From positions 313,891 through 370,766 of the forward strand of contig NZ_JAHCTA010000006.1 of the NCBI RefSeq assembly GCF_018474025.1: a stretch of 56,876 nucleotides of DNA. The letters run 5' to 3'. The notes beneath the pieces are model-generated. The model was not told the DNA's origin and did no database searches. It worked only from the letters and a program-made list of their open reading frames with translations. Shown here piece after piece: positions 19,190-28,329 of this stretch. Within the stretch, counting starts at the first letter, position 1. Every line of letters begins with the position of its first letter. Origin of the DNA: Alteromonas oceanisediminis. Lineage in GTDB: Bacteria; Pseudomonadota; Gammaproteobacteria; Enterobacterales; Alteromonadaceae. The position numbers were made by a program, and so were the translations under genes.

Positions 19190-20996
19190 TCTCTCCCGTT
19201 TTACCATTCTGGCCGTCGATGATGACTCAATTAACTTACGCGTTATTGCCCAGCAATTAGCGCCCCTTGCACCTCGATTACTGGTGGCAACGGATGGGCA
19301 ATCGGCGTTATCAGTTACGCAGCGTGAACTGCCCGACCTCATTCTGTTGGATATTAACATGCCCGGTATGTCCGGTTTAGACGTGTGCCGGGCGGTCAAA
19401 GAGTCAGAAAAAACAGCGGATATCCCCATCATCTTTTTGACCAGCAGTGAACAGGATACCGCAGAAGCATTCAGTGTAGGCGGTGTTGATTACATTGTTA
19501 AACCGGTCGACAGCGATGCGCTACAGGCACGGGTGTGCACGCACCTGCATTTGTCCGCCAGCCTGAAGGCGCTGGATGAGACCAACCTGTTGCTCAGTTC
19601 CGCGAACGAACGTTTAGAAAAAAAAGTTGAGGAGCGTACTCGCGAGCTGGTAAACACAAATGCAAATCTGCGCCGAGAAATCAATGAACGGCGTAGCTTG
19701 CAGGATAAACTGTCGTTTTTGTCTCACCATGATTTTGTCACGCGCATGTACAATCGCTTTGCACTGGAAGAAAAGCTTACCGAGCAAATGGCATCAGCAG
19801 AGACTAACAGTACTAAAGGCTTTTTGTGCCTGACCGATTTGGACCAATTTAAAATTGTTAATGATACCTGTGGTTACCTCGCCGGTGACGAGATCTTGCG
19901 TCAGCTTGCCGAGGTACTGCGCGGTCAGTTAGACAAAGACGATATTGCTGCCCGTATCGGCGGCGATGAGTTTGCCGTGTATTTCCGTTCCGCCGACATG
20001 GGTTTTGCGATTGCCAAAGTAAGAGCGGTCAAGTCAGCACTGGAGAACTTTGAGTTTGAATGGATGGGCGACCGATTCAAACACAGTGTCAGTATGGGTT
20101 TGGTAGAGATTGACGAAAGTATCGATTCAGTTTCTCATTTGATCAGCGTTGCCGAACGCACCTGCTATCAAAGTAAGCTTAAGGGTGGTGGCGAAATTTC
20201 AGTGTACAACGTCACTCGCGCTCACGTTGACAAAACGCAACAGCAAATGCGCTTAGTACCGCTGATCCGTCAGGCGCTGGAAGAAGAGCGAATAAAACTG
20301 CATGTGCAAGCTATTCACTGTACCCAAAACGACACCATTACTAAAGCGGAAGTACTCAGTCGAATGCGCGACGGCACGGGCCGGTTACAGCCCCCCAGTT
20401 ACTTTATTCCCGTCGCTGAGAAGTTTCACATTATCGATGCGATTGACAAATATGTGCTGACCAAATCAATTGAAGCGCTAAAAACGCTCCCCGAAAAATT
20501 TCAGTTGTCGGTTAATATCAGCGGCGAATTTATTGGTAAAGAAGGCGCTGTCGATTTTATCACTGGGCTGTTAACGTCGAATGCCGCCGATCCGTCACAG
20601 CTGTGTATTGAGATCACAGAATCTTCCGCTATCAGTAATTTAGACGCCACGATCGAATTCATATCTCGGCTTAAACCGCTGGGCTGCGAGTTTTCGCTGG
20701 ATGATTTTGGTACTGGCACGTCATCCTATGAGTACCTCAAAAAATTAGCCATCGATATTGTCAAAATCGATGGCATGTTCGTTCGGGATGTCGAAACCGA
20801 TGCCGTGAACCGGCGTATGATCGAATCGATAGTGGCAATTGCAAAAGCGAAATCGATTCGTGTCGTCGCAGAATGTGTCGAAACCCAGGCCGCGAAAGCA
20901 CTGCTGGAGACACTCGACATTGATTACCTACAGGGTTTCGGCCTACACGAGCCAGAAGATATCGACGTATTTTCCAACAATTTGTCACACCGCTAG
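19182..20996 (+). CDS. response regulator with GGDEF and EAL domains
   Basis: A 604-residue c-di-GMP enzyme. Receiver at 1-125 (Asp57 in LLDINMPG), coiled coil about 130-180, GGDEF domain with an intact IGGDEF (260-264) and no RxxD inhibitory site, EAL domain from about 350. The EAL signature reads EVL (390-392); the other catalytic positions ([35 protein letters not shown]) are kept, so phosphodiesterase activity is plausible. It overlaps the hybrid kinase by 8 bases, implying coupled translation and phosphotransfer. Its end overlaps a convergent cyclase gene by 12 bases. Confidence 0.93.
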   Translation: MRDLSRFTILAVDDDSINLRVIAQQLAPLAPRLLVATDGQSALSVTQRELPDLILLDINMPGMSGLDVCRAVKESEKTADIPIIFLTSSEQDTAEAFSVGGVDYIVKPVDSDALQARVCTHLHLSASLKALDETNLLLSSANERLEKKVEERTRELVNTNANLRREINERRSLQDKLSFLSHHDFVTRMYNRFALEEKLTEQMASAETNSTKGFLCLTDLDQFKIVNDTCGYLAGDEILRQLAEVLRGQLDKDDIAARIGGDEFAVYFRSADMGFAIAKVRAVKSALENFEFEWMGDRFKHSVSMGLVEIDESIDSVSHLISVAERTCYQSKLKGGGEISVYNVTRAHVDKTQQQMRLVPLIRQALEEERIKLHVQAIHCTQNDTITKAEVLSRMRDGTGRLQPPSYFIPVAEKFHIIDAIDKYVLTKSIEALKTLPEKFQLSVNISGEFIGKEGAVDFITGLLTSNAADPSQLCIEITESSAISNLDATIEFISRLKPLGCEFSLDDFGTGTSSYEYLKKLAIDIVKIDGMFVRDVETDAVNRRMIESIVAIAKAKSIRVVAECVETQAAKALLETLDIDYLQGFGLHEPEDIDVFSNNLSHR

Positions 20997-21914
20997 CGCG
21001 GCAGCCTGCGTGAGCGCGGGCATGATACGCGCCCTGCCCTCATGTTTCGCCGCATAGAGTTGACGATCAGCCTGTTGAATGATTTCCTCAGCGGTCAAGT
21101 CAACATCCACGGGAAATGTGGTGATCAATCCACCACTGAAGGTAACCACATTATGCACCGATGATTGTTCGTGCACGATGCCCTGCTCAACCATCTTCTG
21201 CAATGCCACATTGCCCAGCGCAACAGCATCCCGTTGCGTGGTATTCGGCATAATAACGGCAAATTCTTCGCCACCAAATCGGGCGACTAAATCAGAAGCG
21301 CGTTTGAAAACGTCAACTAACACTTTAGCTACACTGCGCAAACAGCGATCACCCATGGCATGCCCGTACAGGTCGTTAAACTTTTTGAATTCGTCGACAT
21401 CAACCAGCAGCAATGATAACGGCTGACCGGCACGCTTACAGCGGTGCCATTCGCGTACAAGAGTTTCATCGAACGAACGACGGTTAGCGACTTCAGTCAA
21501 CCCATCTATGCGGGCTAGTTTATTGAGCAAGCGCGTTTTTCGCAGCAATTCAATTTGAATATTCATGCGCGCTTTTAGAATTTGATTATTCAGCGGCTTG
21601 GTCACAAAGTCGCTTGCACCGAGTTCGAGGGAAGTGAGTTCGTCATCGGCTGAGTGGCTGCCGGTCATCATAATAATCGCGGGGGAACCGTATTGTTCGC
21701 GATCACCGCGCACTACCTTGCATATATCAAACCCACTACCGTCAGGTAGATTCAGGTCGAGCAGCATAACATCGACGGTGTTGGTCGATAGGATCTCAAG
21801 CGCTTTGGCCTGCGTTTTCGCAATCAGTAACGTATACTCATCACGTAAAACGGCAACCAGTGCATTGATATTGATGGGATCATCTTCAACGATCAGAATT
21901 AGGTGCTTGGTCAT
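20985..21914 (-). CDS. response regulator diguanylate cyclase (REC-GGDEF)
   Basis: Makes c-di-GMP when its receiver is phosphorylated. In 309 residues: receiver with EDD (10-12) and Asp53 in LLDLNLPDGSG, then a GGDEF domain with FGGEEF (214-218). RASD at 205-208 sits exactly five residues before the signature and is a complete product-inhibition (I-) site. The layout is that of WspR/PleD-like cyclases. It converges on the preceding GGDEF-EAL gene with a 12-base overlap of coding ends, so the two transcripts are antisense at their ends. Confidence 0.94.
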   Translation of the reverse strand: MTKHLILIVEDDPININALVAVLRDEYTLLIAKTQAKALEILSTNTVDVMLLDLNLPDGSGFDICKVVRGDREQYGSPAIIMMTGSHSADDELTSLELGASDFVTKPLNNQILKARMNIQIELLRKTRLLNKLARIDGLTEVANRRSFDETLVREWHRCKRAGQPLSLLLVDVDEFKKFNDLYGHAMGDRCLRSVAKVLVDVFKRASDLVARFGGEEFAVIMPNTTQRDAVALGNVALQKMVEQGIVHEQSSVHNVVTFSGGLITTFPVDVDLTAEEIIQQADRQLYAAKHEGRARIMPALTQAAALAV

Positions 21915-21937
21915 AACAACACACTCTTTTTTCTATT

Positions 21938-21965
21938 ATAATACCCTACTCCGGCTAGGCTGCAA
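21938..21965 (-). promoter_or_regulatory. promoter of the REC-GGDEF gene
   Basis: On the minus strand TTGCAG, a 16-base spacer, then TATTAT, about 25 bases before the ATG at 21914, giving a short leader. Confidence 0.4.
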
Positions 21966-22014
21966 GCGCTTCAATGCGTGAATGGTCGAATCGCTGTTTC
22001 AAGTATGGTATACC

Positions 22015-22020
22015 TATAAT
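22015..22020 (+). promoter_or_regulatory. -10 box upstream of the patatin-like gene
   Basis: A perfect TATAAT preceded by the palindrome GGTATACC. The -35 region is poor. Transcription would begin about 15 bases before the ATG at 22042. Confidence 0.35.
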
Positions 22021-22041
22021 AAAAGTACGGAACCGCCCTCA

Positions 22042-23088
22042 ATGCTCACACTTTATGCCGGTGAAACCGCACGCCGCACGCTCCTTGAACATGGCCTAAA
22101 GCCCGAATTGTTTACCGCGATGCTGGGAGCGTCTGGCGGCCCCAAGTGGTTTACGTTATTCGGTCTAGACAAATATCTATTTGGCGAGTTTTTCAAACAC
22201 CGCACCACCCCATTAGACATTATCGGTTCATCGGCGGGCGCATTCCGCGCCGCATGTTTTGCACAATCGGATCCGGTTGCTGCCATTGAGCGCCTGGCAA
22301 AGCATCATTCTGAAACAACCTATAGTGATAAGGTCACACCAGCAGAAATTACTCATAAAGCCCGCGAACTGCTGGTTCAGGTGCTTGGCACTGACGGCGT
22401 TGACGACATTATTGCTAACCCGGTTTTCAGGGCTCACTTCATTGTCGCCAGAGTGAATGGGTTAGCCGCGTCAGAAAAAAAGCTTTCGCAAATGCTTGGA
22501 CTGACTAAAAGCCTCGTTGCAAATCGCATGCACCGACGTTTTATCAGCCGTCAATACACCAGGGTCGTGTTCAAAAACCCGCTTAGCGCCCTTGAGATTG
22601 CCGATAGCTATCAATTTCCAACTGAACATATCCCGCTCACACCGAATAATCTGACTGAAGCCCTGCTCGCCTCAGGCTCTATTCCACTGGTAATGCAGGG
22701 CATTCGAGACATCCCCGGTGCGCCCATGGGAATGTATCGGGATGGTGGGATTATTGATTACCATTTTGACATCGACTTTCCGAGTAATCAGGGTTTAATC
22801 CTTTACCCGCATTTTAGCCATGCCCCCAAAGCGGGTTGGTTTGACAAATCACTCAAAAGACCTATCAATCCAAAACACTATGACCGTGTGGTCATGCTGG
22901 TACCGTCGCGCGAATTTGTTGCCTCGCTACCTTATGGCAAGATACCCGACCGTGAAGACTTCACAAAAATGAAAGCAGAACAGCGCTTACGTTATTGGTC
23001 AACCGTGTTTGATGAAACAGAAAAATTGGCCGATGACTTCGCCAAATGGCAGAGCAATATTCAACTCCGCCCGATGCTCTCATTTTAG
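22042..23088 (+). CDS. patatin-like phospholipase family protein
   Basis: Predicted lipid acyl hydrolase of 348 residues. It has the oxyanion motif GASGGPKWF near the N-terminus, the nucleophile elbow IIGSSAGAFRAACF (GxSxG) and the catalytic dyad aspartate in YRDGGIIDYHFD. The frame is open from 21982, but the added residues do not resemble the family and the first good start is the ATG at 22042. No signal peptide is seen, so it is probably cytoplasmic or peripheral. It is a single-gene unit, with 92 bases before the next operon. Confidence 0.85.
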   Translation: MLTLYAGETARRTLLEHGLKPELFTAMLGASGGPKWFTLFGLDKYLFGEFFKHRTTPLDIIGSSAGAFRAACFAQSDPVAAIERLAKHHSETTYSDKVTPAEITHKARELLVQVLGTDGVDDIIANPVFRAHFIVARVNGLAASEKKLSQMLGLTKSLVANRMHRRFISRQYTRVVFKNPLSALEIADSYQFPTEHIPLTPNNLTEALLASGSIPLVMQGIRDIPGAPMGMYRDGGIIDYHFDIDFPSNQGLILYPHFSHAPKAGWFDKSLKRPINPKHYDRVVMLVPSREFVASLPYGKIPDREDFTKMKAEQRLRYWSTVFDETEKLADDFAKWQSNIQLRPMLSF

Positions 23089-23180
23089 TTTCCCGAACAG
23101 TTTGCAATGCATTGTTGCTTCTTTGCGTCAACGGATTTGTGCTAGTCTTGAGGGTATCAACTGATGTGTGAGAGAGTGCT

Positions 23181-23564
23181 ATGCCCAAACAGACGCTTGC
23201 GATTGTGGCTGAAATAATGGCTGTTCACAGCCTACCCGCAAATTCACCAATCCCGAGCAAAGTGTTACAGGCGCCGCTCTTTTTTATTGGCAAAACAGCG
23301 GAAGAACTGTCTGTTGTTGTGCCGGAAACCATTGCGATTGATTCCGACGAGTTCGATGGCGGTTGGAGAGCATTGGAAGTGCTCGGTCCGCTAAGTTTAT
23401 CCATGGTAGGGATCATGGCAGGTATCAGTGCAGTACTAGCTCAGGCAAAAGTGAGCATTTTCGTGGTCAGCACATTTGAAACTGATTTTTTCTTGGTCAA
23501 AAATGCCAGTCTCGAATCTGCGGTGAAAGCGCTCGAGCAGGACGGTTACACGGTTATTCGGTAG
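23181..23564 (+). CDS. ACT-domain protein
   Basis: A 127-residue protein whose C-terminal half, GPLSLSMVGIMAGISAVLAQAKVSIFVVSTFETDFFLVKNASLESAVKALEQDGY, is written here as one ACT-like fold: GIMAGISAVLAQAKVS, then TFETDFFLVK, then a final helix. Such ACT_7-type proteins are expected to bind small ligands, often amino acids. The first half is a related beta-rich subdomain. GAGAG lies ahead of the ATG. It opens an operon running to 26388 and its stop overlaps the next start by one base. The ligand is unknown. Confidence 0.75.
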   Translation: MPKQTLAIVAEIMAVHSLPANSPIPSKVLQAPLFFIGKTAEELSVVVPETIAIDSDEFDGGWRALEVLGPLSLSMVGIMAGISAVLAQAKVSIFVVSTFETDFFLVKNASLESAVKALEQDGYTVIR

Positions 23565-24088
23565 TGCACTGCCTTAAGCCGAAAATTAGCGATTCAGCGC
23601 CGCAACAATTTCGCCACGCCATTGCGCTCAACGCGCCTGTTTCAGGCCAACTGCAACCACTCAGCGACAGTACGAGCCCTTTATTGGCGATGCGAATGGC
23701 GGGTGACGGGGTACTGATAAAACTGACAGGTACTGCGATTTATGCACCTTTCAACGCATCGCTGAGCTGTTTTTTGCCCACGCTTCAAATCGTCGAATGG
23801 CGAGCATCCAATGGGTTGGTAGCGCGGCTCACCTTTGAAGATGACTTATCCTCATTGCATGGCTGCGGCTTCACGCGCTACGTCAACCAAGGAGATAGCG
23901 TGGAGGCAGGCACGCTGCTTTGTCATATCGACAAAAATAAAGTTAAACTTGCCAGTCCGGAGTTACGCTGCGCGCTGACTATCGTCAATGCGAATAAACT
24001 GACCGCTATCGTACCCAAAGCGCCAAGTGCCAGTGGCATCGCGCGCGTTCAGAGTAATGTGGATACCCTGATGACATTGTATATTTAG
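23564..24088 (+). CDS. EIIA-Glc-like protein lacking both active-site histidines
   Basis: The 174-residue protein aligns without gaps to about 57 residues of E. coli EIIA-Glc, from GDGVLIKLTG (48-57) to SLHGCGF (97-103), with NAPVSGQL before and a QGDSVEAGTLLCHID segment after. The phosphocarrier His90 equivalent is Thr90, in ARLTFEDD, and the supporting His75 equivalent is Gln75, in PTLQIVEW. It should therefore be unable to carry phosphate and may be a binding or scaffold protein. The start is GTG overlapping the previous stop by one base. No other PTS gene is in the window. Confidence 0.78.
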   Translation: MHCLKPKISDSAPQQFRHAIALNAPVSGQLQPLSDSTSPLLAMRMAGDGVLIKLTGTAIYAPFNASLSCFLPTLQIVEWRASNGLVARLTFEDDLSSLHGCGFTRYVNQGDSVEAGTLLCHIDKNKVKLASPELRCALTIVNANKLTAIVPKAPSASGIARVQSNVDTLMTLYI

Positions 24089-24096
24089 AGGACAAC

Positions 24097-24453
24097 ATGA
24101 GTATTACCGTTTACGGCATCAAGCAATGTGACAGCGTTAAGAAAGCGCAGAAATGGTTCGCACAGCATGGAGTTGAATACCAGTTCCATGATTTTCGTTC
24201 AGACGGCCTAAGCAGCGAATGGCTCGTTCAGGTTGAAGCAAAAGTAGGTTGGGAAACCTTGCTCAATAAACGGAGCACAACATTTCGTGAATTGGACGAT
24301 GCAAACAAATCCGCTTTAACGCAAGCAAAGGCACTGCAGTTGATGAGTCAGCACCCTACTCTCATAAAGCGCCCTGTGGTTGTGCACGGGGAACTTGAAA
24401 AAGTGGTTGTCGGCTTTAAAGCCGACCACTATGAACAGGAATTCAAACCATGA
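24097..24453 (+). CDS. ArsC/Spx-family protein (YffB-like)
   Basis: Thioredoxin-fold protein of 118 residues. It begins [21 protein letters not shown] with a single N-terminal cysteine ([11 protein letters not shown]), has the [11 protein letters not shown] segment and the KRPVVV motif of the ArsC/Spx family. YffB homologues are glutathione-dependent reductase-like proteins rather than true arsenate reductases. It lies directly before dapE, as yffB does in E. coli, with a 4-base ATGA overlap, preceded by AGAGGAC. Confidence 0.9.
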   Translation: MSITVYGIKQCDSVKKAQKWFAQHGVEYQFHDFRSDGLSSEWLVQVEAKVGWETLLNKRSTTFRELDDANKSALTQAKALQLMSQHPTLIKRPVVVHGELEKVVVGFKADHYEQEFKP

Positions 24454-25580
24454 GTGATACGCTGGCCTTGGCGAAAGCACTTATCGAACGCCGCTCGGTA
24501 ACCCCTGAAGATGCAGGCTGCCAGCAGTTGATGGGGGAGCGGCTGGAAAAGCTTGGCTTTACGCTGGAAACGCTTGTCTTTGAAGACATCACCAATCTTT
24601 GGGCTCGTCGCGGCACTCAAGCGCCGCTGTTTTGCTTTGCGGGGCACACCGATGTTGTGCCAAGCGGGCCGGAGGAGCGTTGGCAGACGCCCCCCTTCGA
24701 GGCCACGGAAAAAGACGGTTATTTACACGGTCGTGGCGCGGCGGATATGAAAGGCAGCCTGGCGGCCATGGTGACAGCACTGGAACATTTTATACACCAA
24801 AACCCGGATCATCAGGGTTCAATCGCGTTGTTAATCACCAGTGATGAAGAAGGGCCCTTTATCAATGGCACAACGCGTGTGATTGACACGCTTGAAGCGC
24901 GTAACGAGAAAATTGACTGGTGTATTGTCGGGGAGCCCTCAAGCACCCACCATGTCGGTGATGTGGTTAAGCACGGCCGCCGTGGTTCACTCACTGGCAA
25001 TATGGTGGTCAATGGCGTGCAAGGACACGTGGCCTACCCTCACCTTGCGAATAACCCGGTTCACGCTGTGGCGGGCGCTTTGGCGCAGATGAGCTCAACC
25101 GAGTGGGACAAGGGCAATGCGGATTTTCCACCGACAAGCTTTCAGGTGTCAAATATCCACGCCGGTACAGGTGCCGGGAATGTGATCCCCGGGCACTGCG
25201 ATATCTGTTTTAACTTTCGCTACTCGACAGAGGTCACCGCTGAACAGCTTATTCAAAGAACGGAAGCCATCTTGGCTGAACATGCGGTTGACTATTCACT
25301 GCAATGGACATTCAATGGCTTACCGTTTTTAACGCGTCAAGGGGAGTTGATTGACGCTACGCGCAAGGTCATTAAGCGCGTTACCGGCAACGCGCCGGAA
25401 TGTTCAACCGCCGGAGGTACGTCAGACGGACGGTTTATCGCGCCTACCGGCGCACAAGTCGTTGAACTGGGGCCTGTGAATGCAACGATACACAAGGTCG
25501 ATGAGTGCGTCAGTATCGCTGATCTAGATACCCTCTCAGTACTTTATTGCGGCATTCTCACGGAGTTATTATCTTCATGA
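24450..25580 (+). CDS. dapE: succinyl-diaminopimelate desuccinylase
   Basis: Di-zinc hydrolase that makes L,L-diaminopimelate and succinate for lysine and peptidoglycan. The 376 residues match the usual length. Metal ligands and catalytic residues appear in [38 protein letters not shown] (catalytic Glu pair), the [11 protein letters not shown] segment and the C-terminal [11 protein letters not shown] histidine. It overlaps the YffB-like gene upstream and an M15 peptidase downstream by four bases each. The link to cell-wall synthesis fits the peptidase that follows. Confidence 0.97.
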   Translation: MSDTLALAKALIERRSVTPEDAGCQQLMGERLEKLGFTLETLVFEDITNLWARRGTQAPLFCFAGHTDVVPSGPEERWQTPPFEATEKDGYLHGRGAADMKGSLAAMVTALEHFIHQNPDHQGSIALLITSDEEGPFINGTTRVIDTLEARNEKIDWCIVGEPSSTHHVGDVVKHGRRGSLTGNMVVNGVQGHVAYPHLANNPVHAVAGALAQMSSTEWDKGNADFPPTSFQVSNIHAGTGAGNVIPGHCDICFNFRYSTEVTAEQLIQRTEAILAEHAVDYSLQWTFNGLPFLTRQGELIDATRKVIKRVTGNAPECSTAGGTSDGRFIAPTGAQVVELGPVNATIHKVDECVSIADLDTLSVLYCGILTELLSS

Positions 25581-26257
25581 ACCACAAAGAATGGCTTGGC
25601 CTGACCTCATCGCATTTAACCCCCATCGGTTCCGAACATGCATTGGCTCATGCGGTAGTTGCCCCCTTTAGCAACATGCAATCAGCCGCGCAACAGGATG
25701 GTATCGACCTTCAATTGTTCAGCAGTTTTCGCAGTTTCGAAAAACAGTCGAGTATTTGGGCGCGAAAGTGGGATGGACACCTGCCTATTTTGTCGGCTGA
25801 CAATCAGCCGCTGGATCCGCACACGTTAAGCGATATTGACAAAATGCACAGCATCCTACGCTGGTCGGCACTGCCCGGAGCAAGCCGTCACCACTGGGGT
25901 ACCGATTTTGATGTGTACGACAAAACAGCGGTAGAGGCTTGGCCCAAACCATTCGAATTGACTGATTCCGAGTACGCACAGGGTGGGCCGTGTGGCGCGC
26001 TATCGTCATGGCTGGATGAGCGAGCGCATGAGTTCGGTTTCTACCGCCCGTATGCAACATATTGCGGGGGGATTGGTGCTGAACCCTGGCACCTTAGCCA
26101 TCGGCAATCGGCTGAGGCAATTGAAAAAATGTTCGATCCTGCGGAACTTAAGCAGTTAATTGAAGAAAGCCACCTTCCCGGCAAACCGTGTATTTTGGCG
26201 CACTTTGATGAAATCTTTTTCCGCTACGTGCAAAACAAAGGAATACCTGTGTTGTGA
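25577..26257 (+). CDS. M15-family D-alanyl-D-alanine carboxypeptidase-like protein
   Basis: A zinc peptidase of the VanY/DacY-like M15B group, predicted to trim peptidoglycan stem peptides. In 226 residues it has [14 protein letters not shown], the zinc motif [13 protein letters not shown] (SxHxxGxDxD) and EPWHLSH, carrying the third zinc ligand. The ATG at 25577 overlaps the dapE stop by four bases; an open stretch ten codons upstream is just dapE sequence in another frame. No signal peptide is visible, which is odd for a wall enzyme and suggests a cytoplasmic recycling role or a missed export route. Confidence 0.88.
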   Translation: MNHKEWLGLTSSHLTPIGSEHALAHAVVAPFSNMQSAAQQDGIDLQLFSSFRSFEKQSSIWARKWDGHLPILSADNQPLDPHTLSDIDKMHSILRWSALPGASRHHWGTDFDVYDKTAVEAWPKPFELTDSEYAQGGPCGALSSWLDERAHEFGFYRPYATYCGGIGAEPWHLSHRQSAEAIEKMFDPAELKQLIEESHLPGKPCILAHFDEIFFRYVQNKGIPVL

Positions 26258-26388
26258 GCACGTTTTGGCAAATAATCATCGTTCTGCTGGTGTTTGGCAT
26301 CATCGTCGGCAATATTATGTTAGTTAAACATTCAGCCTCATGGGGAATGAAGAAGCCCGATGATTCAGACAATGACACCGAGCATTAA
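26254..26388 (+). CDS. DUF2897-like small membrane protein
   Basis: A 44-residue frame from a GTG at 26254, overlapping the previous stop by four bases (GTGA). It reads [19 protein letters not shown], a single transmembrane helix at about residues 4-24, then NIMLVKHSASWGMKKP and an acidic tail. Start, helix and the conserved K-H-S segment resemble the DUF2897 family of tiny gammaproteobacterial membrane proteins of unknown function. It is the last gene of the ACT-dapE operon, five bases before a histidine kinase gene. Confidence 0.8.
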   Translation: MSTFWQIIIVLLVFGIIVGNIMLVKHSASWGMKKPDDSDNDTEH

Positions 26389-26393
26389 GCCTA

Positions 26394-27974
26394 ATGATCA
26401 AACACCCCTACTTTGGCGACATTGAAAAAAATCGAGAACTAGACTGCTATCAACTTAGTCTCACGCCTGAAGAACACCAGTTGCTACTGGACTTAACGGA
26501 GATGGCCGTGTATGTCTCGGAGGGAACGTCCGGCAGCATTTTAAGTTGGGCTGATGCACACTGCTCTCAAGGCGAAATGTCGGTAGAACCTATCGTCGTC
26601 GCCAGTAACAGTGCCATGCCAATCGCTGATTACGAAACCTTAGTACAACGGGCACATGAACACTATACCAATCAAGACACTAGCGGTAACTCGTCCGTTG
26701 TTGATGTGGCCATAGGTCAAGCTCGCTACTGTACGTACGCCATTGAATTACCCAACCTGAGCAGTCATTCCGCCACGCCAACATGTATTTTGGCCATCGA
26801 ACATGTCAATCAGACTGGCTTGGATGCCAAGCAAGAACGCTTGATCGACATGCTTCGCCGCGATATCAGTAATCAGTTAAAGCTTCGCCGGCGCGCTGCC
26901 CACTTGATTGAAAACAGCGAACTGCTGACTCTGGCGCTTGAGCATAATCAGGATTGGATATTCGTCAAAGATAAAGATTTTCGCATTGTCTATGCCAATG
27001 AATCGTTCCTCAATGTTTATCCTAAAAACATTCGTAATAAAGTGATCGGGTACACGACATTTGAAGAGTACGAAGCTATCGAGGTAGAGCAGTTTTTGGA
27101 GCACGACAAAATAGCGTTTGAGTCTGGACGCAGCGAAACGATTGAAGACATCCACATGCCCGACGGAACCAGCATTATTGTAAATACTGTAAAACAGCGT
27201 TTTCATGATGCCAACCAAGAGCCGTTTATACTGTGTGTTTGCCGCGACATCACGCAAAAAGAGATGCTTATTCGCGATATAGAAAGTGCCTATAACGACC
27301 TAGACGAATTCACGAATATTGCTTCACACGATTTAAAAGCACCACTAAACGCGATTAAGCGTTTGTTAGAGTGGATACAGGAAGACTGTTATGACCTGTT
27401 ACCTGAAGAGTCTAAAGAAAATATCCAACTGGTAGTGAATCGCACCAATCGTATGCATCAGCTATTAAGTGACTTACTGACCTATGCGCGGGCAGGACGC
27501 GAATCAACGCCGCCCGTTGAGTTGCAATTGCAGCAGAAAGTGAACGATTTGCAACAGTTGTTGGATACACCAAAACATTGTCAGATTAAGGTGAATGATC
27601 TAACGTTGAAAGTACCCGAAATGCCTTTTTCAACGGTACTATTGAACTTAATCTCCAATGCGATTAAGCATAACGATAAAAACGCAATAGAAATTTCTGT
27701 TAAGGGTTACGAAACCAAGCATGATTATATTGTTTCCGTAACGGATAATGGGCCAGGTATAGAGCCTCAATATTTTGATAAAATTTTTGGTGTTTTTCAG
27801 ACGTTAAAATCTCGCGATCAGCAGGAAGGAAGTGGAATTGGTCTTTCTGTAGTTGATAAATACATGAACACGTTCGGGGGCAGTATCACGGTTGCTTCAA
27901 ATGGCAAATTGGGGTCGACCTTTACGATTAAATGGCCGAAGACATTCTTGAAGTTTGATCATCGCACGTCTTGA
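26394..27974 (+). CDS. PAS-domain sensor histidine kinase
   Basis: Soluble kinase of 526 residues without membrane helices. A GAF-like region (about 20-175) precedes a PAS domain (about 185-290, NQDWIFVKDKDFRIVYANESF), HisKA with ASHDLKAPLNAIKRLLEW (His312), and an ATPase domain with NLISNAIKH, DNGPGIEPQYFDKIF and GSGIGLSVV. The ASHDLKAPL H-box is typical of kinases paired with small Rcp1-like receivers. Exactly such a receiver follows, but it is broken; the next intact gene is a REC-GGDEF-EAL protein. The start has a weak ribosome binding site, so it may rely on readthrough from the upstream operon. Confidence 0.9.
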   Translation: MIKHPYFGDIEKNRELDCYQLSLTPEEHQLLLDLTEMAVYVSEGTSGSILSWADAHCSQGEMSVEPIVVASNSAMPIADYETLVQRAHEHYTNQDTSGNSSVVDVAIGQARYCTYAIELPNLSSHSATPTCILAIEHVNQTGLDAKQERLIDMLRRDISNQLKLRRRAAHLIENSELLTLALEHNQDWIFVKDKDFRIVYANESFLNVYPKNIRNKVIGYTTFEEYEAIEVEQFLEHDKIAFESGRSETIEDIHMPDGTSIIVNTVKQRFHDANQEPFILCVCRDITQKEMLIRDIESAYNDLDEFTNIASHDLKAPLNAIKRLLEWIQEDCYDLLPEESKENIQLVVNRTNRMHQLLSDLLTYARAGRESTPPVELQLQQKVNDLQQLLDTPKHCQIKVNDLTLKVPEMPFSTVLLNLISNAIKHNDKNAIEISVKGYETKHDYIVSVTDNGPGIEPQYFDKIFGVFQTLKSRDQQEGSGIGLSVVDKYMNTFGGSITVASNGKLGSTFTIKWPKTFLKFDHRTS

Positions 27975-27987
27975 CAGAGGCAGGAGA

Positions 27988-28316
27988 ATGCACCGGCACC
28001 CAATCTCCCTGTTAATCGTTGAATACGACGACGCTATAACAGGCTACTATTTACTCAAGCGTTGGACGATGTTTACGCTTTATCTGGGTAACCTGAATAT
28101 GCCATACACGAACGGTAGAGAAATTTTAACCGCGTGGTGAAACATTGCTGAGTTCGCACAATCAATCAGGTTTGTTTGTATAACTTCTAATGGTGAAAAT
28201 GATGTAGCCGATAGTGGTAAACAATACGCGGCAAGCAATTTTTGAACGAATACACTGATGAGATCGTAGAGTGTGTGGTAAAAGTGATTGACGGTTATAG
28301 TCAAACCGTCCCGTGA
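27988..28316 (+). pseudogene. decayed Rcp1-like single-domain response regulator
   Basis: An AGGAG and ATG start a frame reading MHRHPISLLIVEYDD (receiver acidic pocket, one Asp now Tyr), then YYLLKR, then directly LNMPYTNGREIL. About 25-30 residues normally between these are missing, and the phospho-acceptor position in LGNLNMP reads Gly-Asn instead of Leu-Asp. A stop follows at 28138. The same frame then resumes ITSNGENDVADSG and KQYAASNF, and after a shift at a T-run continues LNEYTDEIVECVVKVIDGYSQTVP to a stop at 28316. It was presumably the partner of the upstream kinase. Confidence 0.85.
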
Positions 28317-28329
28317 CCAAGGTAATGTG

